Part shown: positions 1 through 4,411 of the stretch, one piece after another
How the letters are laid out: each line of letters begins with the position of its first letter
Position numbering within the stretch: the stretch's first letter is position 1
DNA from: Bacillota bacterium
Lineage (GTDB): Bacteria > Bacillota > Limnochordia > JAAZLZ01
Length of the DNA: 5,166 nucleotides
NCBI GenBank assembly: GCA_012799075.1
Contig: JAAZLZ010000360.1
Coordinates: 1 to 5,166, forward strand
Direction: 5' to 3'
Notes under the pieces: model-generated
Seen by the model: the letters and a program-made list of their open reading frames with translations, nothing else
Databases searched by the model: none
What the model was told of the DNA's origin: nothing
Made by a program: the position numbers and the translations under genes

Positions 1-1
1 G

Positions 2-196
2 GCCCTGTTGGAGCGAGGCTGGGGCGTTGCCCTCAAAGTCGAAGATGGCTCCCTTAGGGCCTTGGGCCCGTCGGTCATGGCTTTGCTGGCCAAGTTTGAC
101 ATTCTGCCCGAGGCCCTGCCCCGGTGGCGCCGGGTGGTGCTCCGCAATCATCGGGGAGAAGTCATCGGACACCTTGCAGCCCGGGGGATTGATTAA
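2..196 (+). CDS. Asparaginase II-type protein, C-terminal fragment (5' end outside window)
   Basis: Only about the last 64 residues are present; the reading frame is open to the left window edge. The fragment contains GVALKVEDGS followed by a helix and, near the end, VVLRNHRGEVIGHL. These resemble the C-terminal signatures of the asparaginase II family (thermolabile L-asparaginase, Pfam PF06089-like): an 'ALKIEDG' segment, then an 'N-x-x-G-E-x-V-G' strand. That family hydrolyses L-asparagine to aspartate and ammonia in the cytoplasm. The stop TAA overlaps the ATG of tsaE by one base (TAATG), so the two genes are probably translationally coupled and share a transcript. The family call rests on a short tail without the catalytic part, so it is moderately sure. 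An in-frame TTG at 8 is not a credible start because coding similarity continues across it. Confidence 0.7.
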   Translation, partial: ALLERGWGVALKVEDGSLRALGPSVMALLAKFDILPEALPRWRRVVLRNHRGEVIGHLAARGID

Positions 197-654
197 TGAT
201 CAAAGTCCATTCCGTGGAAGAAATGGAAAGGCTCGGGGCCAAGACGGCCAGCTTTTTGGGCCCTGGGGATGTGGTCATCCTAACGGGAGAGCTTGGGAGC
301 GGCAAGACGGTCTTTTTCCGGGGATTGGGCCGGGGTCTGGGGGTTTTGGAGATGATCACCAGTCCCAGCTTCACCTTGATCAACGAATACCAGGGGAAGA
401 TTCCCTTTTATCATTTAGATGTCTACCGCTTGGACGGGCCGGCTGATTTGGAAGAGCTCGGCTATGAAGACTACTTTTACGGTGAAGGCGTTGCTGCGGT
501 GGAATGGGGAGATAAGGTGAGGGTCCTCCTTCCCGAAGAATACTTGGAGGTCCGCCTGGAAGTCTTGGGCGAGGGGCTTCGGGCCCTTGAGTTTATCCCC
601 CACGGTTCAAGATTTGCCACGGTGGTCGAGGAGGTTGCAGATTGCGGATACTAG
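196..654 (+). CDS. tsaE: TsaE, ATPase of the tRNA t6A37 threonylcarbamoylation complex
   Basis: The 152-residue product is the usual family length. A P-loop (Walker A) GELGSGKT lies at residues 31-38, followed by ITSPSFTLINEY (54-65), the YHLDVYRL strand (72-79) and the conserved E-W pair at 103-104 in AAVEWGDKV; all are hallmarks of TsaE/YjeE/YdiB. TsaE is a small cytoplasmic ATPase that binds the TsaB-TsaD dimer, and its ATP hydrolysis is needed for repeated rounds of t6A synthesis on A37 of ANN-decoding tRNAs. The ATG overlaps the upstream stop by one base, with only a G-rich weak ribosome binding site (GGGGGA at about 183-188), which suggests re-initiation by ribosomes finishing the asparaginase-type gene. 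The 3' end overlaps tsaB by 13 bases. The assignment is firm because of both motifs and neighbours. Confidence 0.96.
   Translation: MIKVHSVEEMERLGAKTASFLGPGDVVILTGELGSGKTVFFRGLGRGLGVLEMITSPSFTLINEYQGKIPFYHLDVYRLDGPADLEELGYEDYFYGEGVAAVEWGDKVRVLLPEEYLEVRLEVLGEGLRALEFIPHGSRFATVVEEVADCGY
629..635 (+). promoter_or_regulatory. Ribosome binding site that fixes the TTG start of tsaB
   Basis: A perfect AGGAGGT lies inside the 3' end of tsaE, six bases before TTG at 642. It supports TTG as the true tsaB start: translation from there begins MRILALDSST, the expected N-terminal strand of the family, and no ATG or GTG in frame offers a better fit. Confidence 0.85.
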
Positions 655-1343
655 CCCTGGATTCCTCCACCAAAACGGGCAGTGCAGCCCTGCTGGACGG
701 GGAGTCGGTGGTTGGCGAATACATCTTGAATGTGGCCATGACCCATTCCGAGCGCCTCCTGCCAGCAATCGAACGGATCATGGCCGATGCGGGATGGACG
801 GGGGAGGATCTAGGCGGCATTGCCGTCACCTTGGGACCGGGCTCCTTCACGGGCCTGCGCATCGGGATGACCACCGCGAAGATACTTGCTTACCTTTGGA
901 ACATTAGCCTGGCCGGGGTGCCGACCTTAGATGCCTTGGCGAGGCAGGGAGAGCTGTTTGCCGGCCTTGTCTGCCCGTTGCTCGATGCCCGGCGAGGTGA
1001 AGTCTACGGCGGCATCTACCGGGAAGGGAGGACCCTAAAGGGGCCTTTGAACGTCCCTGTCGGCGAGCTGCTCGATTGTCTTCCCCCAGGGGAGCAGGTC
1101 CTTTTCCTGGGGGATGGAGCGGGGAAGTACTGGCCGATTATCCAGGGAGCCTTGGGGGAGCGGGCTGTACTAGCCCCGGGCCCAAACCGGATCCTTCGGG
1201 CCTCCTTCGTTGGCCTTTTGGGCCAAGAGAAGCTCATCCGGGGTGAAGAAGAAGATCCCATGACGCTCACGCCCTTTTACCTTAGGCGATCGGAAGCTGA
1301 GATTAAGTGGGGGCGAATGTGTGATCAACGAACAAGCGACTAA
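642..1343 (+). CDS. tsaB: TsaB, ASKHA-fold scaffold subunit of the t6A complex
   Basis: The product is 233 residues, close to the usual 220-235. It begins with the ASKHA-fold strand ILALDSSTKTGSAAL, has MTHSERLLPAIE at 33-44 and the family signature LGPGSFTGLRIG at 64-75, followed by PTLDALA and a DARRGEVYGGIY segment. TsaB (YeaZ/YdiC) is a catalytically inactive paralogue of TsaD; it dimerises with TsaD and forms the platform for TsaE in the cytoplasm. The start is TTG with an ideal Shine-Dalgarno. The gene overlaps tsaE by 13 bases and rimI by 23, consistent with an operon and coupled translation. The C-terminal tail after TLTPFYLRRSEAE is variable in the family, so nothing functional is read into it. 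Confidence is high. Confidence 0.95.
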   Translation: MRILALDSSTKTGSAALLDGESVVGEYILNVAMTHSERLLPAIERIMADAGWTGEDLGGIAVTLGPGSFTGLRIGMTTAKILAYLWNISLAGVPTLDALARQGELFAGLVCPLLDARRGEVYGGIYREGRTLKGPLNVPVGELLDCLPPGEQVLFLGDGAGKYWPIIQGALGERAVLAPGPNRILRASFVGLLGQEKLIRGEEEDPMTLTPFYLRRSEAEIKWGRMCDQRTSD

Positions 1344-1803
1344 ACTGGAAATCCGGCCCATGGGGGTCAAGGATGTGGACCAGATCATCCTGATCGAAAA
1401 ACAGGCCTTCCCGACCCCCTGGACCAAGCGCACCTACATGGCGGAGCTGCTGGACAACGACCGGGCCTACTACTTCGTGGCCAGGCTCCACGGACGGGTG
1501 GTGGGGTACATCGGCATGTGGCTCATCGCCGATGAGGGCCATATCACCAACCTGGCCGTCCACCCCCAATTCCGCCGCCGGGGGGTGGGGTGGGGACTTT
1601 TGAGCACCCTGGCTGCCTTTGCCCGCTCCCGGGGGGCGGAGGGCCTCACCTTGGAGGTGAGGATCACCAACCTCGAGGCCCAACGGCTTTACACCAGGTT
1701 TGGCTTCATCAAATCCGGGATCCGGCGGGGCTACTACCTGGACAACGACGAAGACGCCCTGATTATGTGGAAGGATTTGCAGGAGGGGGAGGAACATGAT
1801 TGA
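1321..1803 (+). CDS. rimI: RimI-type GNAT N-acetyltransferase
   Basis: The 160-residue product has a single GNAT fold. The N-terminal EKQAFPTPWT (26-35) is typical of RimI. Strand ITNLAVHPQFRRRGVG (75-90) is motif A, where RRRGVG forms the acetyl-CoA pyrophosphate loop. LEVRITNLEAQRLYTRFGF (111-129) contains Glu112 and Tyr124, which match in sequence and spacing the catalytic Glu and Tyr of Salmonella RimI. RRGYYLDNDEDALIMW closes the domain. In enterobacteria RimI acetylates the N-terminal Ala of ribosomal protein S18; in Bacillota its substrate may be broader. The start is GTG at 1321, inside the end of tsaB, with only a G-rich weak ribosome binding site; an internal ATG (residue 14) would cut into the first conserved strand. 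Its place between tsaB and tsaD is the common arrangement in this phylum. Confidence 0.93.
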   Translation: MINEQATKLEIRPMGVKDVDQIILIEKQAFPTPWTKRTYMAELLDNDRAYYFVARLHGRVVGYIGMWLIADEGHITNLAVHPQFRRRGVGWGLLSTLAAFARSRGAEGLTLEVRITNLEAQRLYTRFGFIKSGIRRGYYLDNDEDALIMWKDLQEGEEHD

Positions 1804-2809
1804 AGGATTAGTACTGGGCCTGGAGAGCAGCTGCGATGAAACGGCCGCGGCGGTGGTCCTTCAGGGCCGCAAGGTCCTGGCCAACATCATCTCCTCCCAA
1901 GTGGAGATCCATGCTCGGTTTGGGGGCGTCGTCCCTGAAGTTGCATCGCGGAAGCATGTGGAGATGATCCTCCCTGTTCTCGATGAGGCCCTAAAGTGTG
2001 CAGGGGTGGGCCTTGGGGATCTTTGGGGGGTGGCCGCCACCCAAGGGCCCGGGCTGGTGGGGGGTCTGCTCGTCGGCTTCACCGCGGCCAAAGCCTTAGC
2101 TTTTGGCCTCGGGGTGCCCTTTGCCGCGGTCAACCATGTGGAAGGCCATATCTATGCCAACGTCCTTGCCCATCCCGATCTGACCCCTCCCTTCGTTTGC
2201 TTGACCGTTTCCGGGGGACATACCGACCTTCTCCATGTGCCGGAATTTGGCTGCTACCAGGTCCTGGGCCGCACCCGGGATGATGCCGCCGGAGAGGCCT
2301 TCGACAAGGTGGCCCGCTTTGTGGGGCTGGGCTACCCGGGAGGCCCGGCCGTCGATCGATTGGCACAGGAGGGAGACCGGGAGGCGATTGCCTTTCCCCG
2401 GGCCATGCTGGGGGATGGGACCTTTGATTTCAGCTTCAGCGGCCTTAAGACCAGCGCGGTGAATCATGTCCACAACCTAAGGCAGCGGGGGGAGGAAATC
2501 CCCTTGCCGGACTTTGCCGCCAGCTTCCAGGAGGCCATCGTTGATGTGTTGGTGGCCAAGACTCTAACTGCAGCCGAGGCGGTGGGGGTGGAGAAGGTCG
2601 TCCTATCAGGGGGGGTTGCGGCCAACTCTCGGCTTAGGGAGCGGATGATGGCGGAAGGGCAGGCCATGGGCTTTCAGGTTTACTATCCACCCTTGGTGCT
2701 TTGCACCGACAACGGGGCCATGATCGCCTCGGCCGGGTACTTTCAGCTCCGGGCAGGGAGGCATTCGCCCCTGGATGCCAATGTGATACCTGGCCTTAGG
2801 GTGGGTTGA
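1796..2809 (+). CDS. tsaD: TsaD, tRNA A37 threonylcarbamoyltransferase catalytic subunit
   Basis: At 337 residues the product is full length for the Kae1/TsaD/Gcp family. It starts GLVLGLESSCDETAAA (4-19), has the HARFGGVVPEVASRKH block (39-54), the metal-binding VNHVEGHIYA with His114 and His118, the phosphate/adenylate loop VSGGHT (138-143), DDAAGEAFDKVAR (162-174), YPGGP (180-184), FSGLKT (214-219), SGGVAANSRLR (271-281) and CTDNGAMIA (303-311), where Asp305 completes the metal site. It transfers the threonylcarbamoyl group from threonylcarbamoyl-AMP onto tRNA A37, acting with TsaB and TsaE. No key residue is missing. The ATG overlaps rimI by eight bases and is preceded by AGGAGG at 1781-1786. 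It appears to be the last gene of the t6A block, since a 146-base gap follows. Confidence 0.98.
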   Translation: MIEGLVLGLESSCDETAAAVVLQGRKVLANIISSQVEIHARFGGVVPEVASRKHVEMILPVLDEALKCAGVGLGDLWGVAATQGPGLVGGLLVGFTAAKALAFGLGVPFAAVNHVEGHIYANVLAHPDLTPPFVCLTVSGGHTDLLHVPEFGCYQVLGRTRDDAAGEAFDKVARFVGLGYPGGPAVDRLAQEGDREAIAFPRAMLGDGTFDFSFSGLKTSAVNHVHNLRQRGEEIPLPDFAASFQEAIVDVLVAKTLTAAEAVGVEKVVLSGGVAANSRLRERMMAEGQAMGFQVYYPPLVLCTDNGAMIASAGYFQLRAGRHSPLDANVIPGLRVG

Positions 2810-2813
2810 CGGG

Positions 2814-2837
2814 TGTGGAATAGCCCCTTGTGGATAA
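2814..2837 (-). promoter_or_regulatory. DnaA-box-like pair downstream of tsaD
   Basis: A perfect DnaA box lies at 2829-2837, reading TGTGGATAA on the plus strand, which is TTATCCACA on the minus strand. A weaker copy at 2814-2822 (TGTGGAATA) differs at two bases from the perfect box and at one from the relaxed consensus TTWTNCACA. Both have the same orientation as the cluster 50 bases further on. Binding by DnaA is inferred from sequence only. Confidence 0.55.
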
Positions 2838-2880
2838 TGTGCAAATCGGGAGAGTCCCTTAGATAATCGGGGTTTTTGCC

Positions 2881-2909
2881 TGTGGATAACTTGTGGAAAC
2901 TGTGGAACA
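2881..2909 (-). promoter_or_regulatory. Tandem triple DnaA-box-like cluster upstream of the LCP gene
   Basis: Three nine-base units start at 2881, 2892 and 2901, about one helical turn apart and all in one orientation. The first, TGTGGATAA, is the exact reverse complement of TTATCCACA; the second, TGTGGAAAC, and third, TGTGGAACA, each differ from the relaxed consensus TTWTNCACA at one position. Helical phasing would favour co-operative binding of DnaA, the replication initiator and transcription factor. The last unit ends 47 bases before the chosen start of the LCP gene, so bound DnaA could affect that promoter. There is no dnaA, dnaN or rpmH nearby, so this need not be the chromosomal origin. 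Confidence 0.6.
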
Positions 2910-2941
2910 ATCCGTTCGTTCCACGTGGGGGGAAACCTTCC

Positions 2942-2947
2942 GGGAGG
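2942..2947 (+). promoter_or_regulatory. Ribosome binding site that decides the LCP gene start
   Basis: GGGAGG lies eight bases before ATG at 2956. The longer in-frame alternative, GTG at 2893, lies inside a DnaA-box-like repeat and has no Shine-Dalgarno. The ATG start also puts a short basic stretch directly before the membrane segment, as expected. Confidence 0.7.
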
Positions 2948-2955
2948 CGGCTGGG

Positions 2956-3621
2956 ATGAAGGGTCTGATCCTTGTTTTGCGAAGGCATAAGAAGCTGGCC
3001 TGGGCCATGCTGGCCGCGGTCTTCATCGCGGTGGGCTGCTATTATCTATTCGTTTATCCCATTCCCTTTGCGGGACTCTTAGTCGTGGGCTCAGCTGGTG
3101 AAGAAGTGGGGCTGGCCGGGCTGGTGGAGCTCGATGGTGATGTTTTGCGGGTGACCTTGATGGATCCGCAAACAGAGCTTGCCGCCTTTGGAGCCGGCCG
3201 TCTGGAGGTGGACGGGGACGATTTCATCCGGCTGATCGACGCCCTTGGGGGCGTTGACTTAGACATCGACCAAGAGATCATCTATCGGGATGCGGAAGGG
3301 GAGCCCTACTTCCAGCTGGATGCGGGCCCGGCCCATCTGGATGGGGAGGCTTCCTTGTATTACCTGCGCTACTGTCCGGGGCCGAGGGAAGACCGGCTCC
3401 ATCGGCAGCAGCGGTTCTTGACGGCCCTAGCGGCCAAGATCGGGGAGAAGGGCCTGCGGGAGCTTCCCCGGCTGGTCCGCTTGGCGAGGGATGTACTCCA
3501 CATCGAGCTTGACCGCCGACTCATCCTGCTGTTGGGGAGGAACCTGGTGCACCCGCCCCGCAGGTTTGAGCTTGCCCTCGGGGAAGGGCTTAGCAGGCAG
3601 GATTTGGATGGCGTACGGTGA
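2956..3621 (+). CDS. Short, membrane-anchored LytR-CpsA-Psr (LCP)-type protein, reduced catalytic domain
   Basis: From ATG 2956 the product has 221 residues. A basic N-terminus (RRHKK, 9-13) precedes one membrane helix at about 14-34, so the rest should lie outside the membrane. Residues 85-160 match the second half of the LCP domain: VDGDDFIRLIDALGGVDLDI, then LDGEASLYYLRY and EDRLHRQQRFLTALAAK. LCP enzymes transfer undecaprenyl-linked glycopolymers (teichoic acids, capsules) to peptidoglycan. Here the first half is cut down. LLVVG (41-45) may be the first strand and VTLMDPQTEL (66-75) the strand that normally ends in PRDT, but the RSDT and PRDT acidic/basic motifs and the 'KIN...YGG' helix region are absent, about 30 residues fewer than usual. 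The second Arg of the usual RYR is Cys140. It may therefore be a regulatory or binding protein rather than a transferase. The 34-base gap to talC suggests shared transcription. Confidence 0.7.
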   Translation: MKGLILVLRRHKKLAWAMLAAVFIAVGCYYLFVYPIPFAGLLVVGSAGEEVGLAGLVELDGDVLRVTLMDPQTELAAFGAGRLEVDGDDFIRLIDALGGVDLDIDQEIIYRDAEGEPYFQLDAGPAHLDGEASLYYLRYCPGPREDRLHRQQRFLTALAAKIGEKGLRELPRLVRLARDVLHIELDRRLILLLGRNLVHPPRRFELALGEGLSRQDLDGVR

Positions 3622-3655
3622 AATAATAACGAAATGGAGACAAGGAGGCGTTAGC

Positions 3656-4303
3656 ATGCTATTCTTTTTGGATACGGCCAACATCGATGAAATCAGGGAG
3701 GCAAACAGCTGGGGCGTCATTGCCGGGGTGACGACGAACCCCTCTTTGATCGCTCGGGAAGGCCGGGACTTCAAAGAAGTCGTGGGCGAGATTTGCAGCA
3801 TCGTCGATGGACCCATCAGCGCTGAGGTCATCAGCATGGATGCCGAGGGAATGATCCGGGAAGCGGAGGATATTAGCACCTGGCACCCGAATATTGTCAT
3901 CAAGGTCCCCATGATGCCGGAAGGACTCAAGGCGACCAAGGTCCTGTCCGCCAAGGGGATCAAGACCAATTTGACTTTGATTTTTTCCGCAAGTCAAGCC
4001 CTGCTGGCCGCCCGGGCGGGGGCAACCTACGTGAGCCCCTTCATCGGTCGGCTCGATGACATCTCCTCTGAGGGCATGGACCTAATCCGGGATATTGCGG
4101 AGATCTTCGCCGTCCATGACATCAAGTCCCAGATCATCGCCGCCAGCATTCGCCATCCGATGCACGTCATTGAAGCAGCCCGCTTTGGCGCCCACATCGC
4201 GACGGTTCCCTTCAAGGTGCTCCAGCAGCTGTGCAAGCATCCTCTAACGGATCAAGGGATCGAAAGGTTCCTGGCTGACTGGGAGAAAGTGCCGAAGAAA
4301 TAG
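3656..4303 (+). CDS. talC: TalC-type small transaldolase (FSA/TalC family)
   Basis: The 215-residue product is a single TIM barrel of TalC/FSA size. It begins MLFFLDTANIDEI, has GVTTNPSLIAREG (24-36), AEVISMDAEGM (56-66), the Schiff-base strand IVIKVPMM with catalytic Lys83 (Lys85 in E. coli FSA), KTNLTLIFSASQ (103-114), GATYVSPFIGRLDD (122-135) and IIAASIRHP. The enzyme moves a dihydroxyacetone unit from a ketose phosphate to an aldose phosphate in the cytoplasmic non-oxidative pentose phosphate pathway. Glu57 stands where E. coli FSA has Gln59, and Phe129 where FSA has Tyr131; these match the transaldolase Glu96 and Phe178 of TalB, so I favour transaldolase over fructose-6-phosphate aldolase, although databases may name it fsa. 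AAGGAGG at 3642-3648 sits seven bases before ATG 3656; an in-frame ATG further upstream lies within the LCP gene and is rejected. Confidence 0.93.
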   Translation: MLFFLDTANIDEIREANSWGVIAGVTTNPSLIAREGRDFKEVVGEICSIVDGPISAEVISMDAEGMIREAEDISTWHPNIVIKVPMMPEGLKATKVLSAKGIKTNLTLIFSASQALLAARAGATYVSPFIGRLDDISSEGMDLIRDIAEIFAVHDIKSQIIAASIRHPMHVIEAARFGAHIATVPFKVLQQLCKHPLTDQGIERFLADWEKVPKK

Positions 4304-4343
4304 CTGCGGGGCCCGAAAGAAGGTTTTCAGCAGGAGGATTGGG

Positions 4344-4361
4344 ATGGGAATTGTTGAATAG
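4344..4361 (+). CDS. Possible five-codon leader ORF
   Basis: ATG at 4344 is followed by four codons and TAG and encodes MGIVE. AGGAGG lies six bases upstream, a better ribosome binding site than the one before the aminotransferase gene 51 bases further on. It could be a leader peptide or a remnant of a lost gene start. Nothing in the peptide (no run of a regulatory amino acid) indicates classic attenuation, so the call is tentative. Confidence 0.2.
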   Translation: MGIVE

Positions 4362-4375
4362 AGTGTTAAAAAAGG

Positions 4376-4392
4376 GCAGGGTCTGTCTCTGC
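4376..4392 (-). terminator. Possible minus-strand intrinsic terminator
   Basis: GCAGGG (4376-4381) pairs with CTCTGC (4387-4392) around a five-base loop, with one G-U pair. Read on the minus strand, the hairpin is followed by CC and then six T (4373-4368), the layout of a Rho-independent terminator. No minus-strand gene is visible in the window, so it would only stop antisense transcripts coming from the aminotransferase gene. The stem is short, hence low confidence. Confidence 0.3.
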
Positions 4393-4411
4393 ACCGACGG
4401 GGGGATAAACT

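Larger units (their letters stand above)
4304..4411 (+). other. Intergenic leader between talC and the aminotransferase gene
   Basis: This 108-base gap has no substantial gene on either strand. It contains a weak interrupted inverted repeat (CTGC 4304-4307 with GCAG 4330-4333, and GAAA 4315-4318 with TTTC 4325-4328), a perfect AGGAGG at 4332-4337, a five-codon ORF at 4344-4361, a run of six A at 4368-4373 and a six-pair hairpin at 4376-4392. I see no convincing sigma-A promoter (no paired TTGACA/TATAAT-like boxes at normal spacing) and no clear plus-strand terminator after talC. Confidence 0.5.

Noticed and set aside
1303..1797. Long minus-strand ORF opposite rimI (and other antisense ORFs over tsaD and talC)
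   Set aside because: These are shadows of GC-rich coding sequence: low-complexity Pro/Gly/Arg/Ser-rich translations with no family signature, while the plus-strand frames carry clear conserved motifs.
2806..2838. Promoter made of TTGACG (2806-2811) and GATAAT (2833-2838)
   Set aside because: The boxes are good individually but the spacer is 21 bases, well outside the usual 16-18, and GATAAT is part of a DnaA box.
2848..2877. Possible terminator after tsaD (TCCC 2855-2858 with GGGG 2869-2872, then five T)
   Set aside because: The stem is only four pairs including a T-G wobble, with a ten-base loop; too weak to call, though a poor terminator is possible.
2814..2909. Chromosomal origin oriC
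   Set aside because: There is no dnaA, dnaN, rpmH or similar origin-linked gene in the window and no obvious AT-rich unwinding region beside the boxes; a cluster outside the origin is the simpler reading.
2893..2955. Longer LCP reading frame from GTG 2893, adding 21 residues
   Set aside because: The GTG lies inside a DnaA-box-like repeat and has no Shine-Dalgarno, while ATG 2956 has GGGAGG eight bases upstream and gives a normal basic N-terminus before the membrane helix.
3491..3655. N-terminal extension of talC into the LCP gene
   Set aside because: The extra residues do not belong to the TalC fold, and AAGGAGG seven bases before ATG 3656 gives the canonical MLFFLDTA start.
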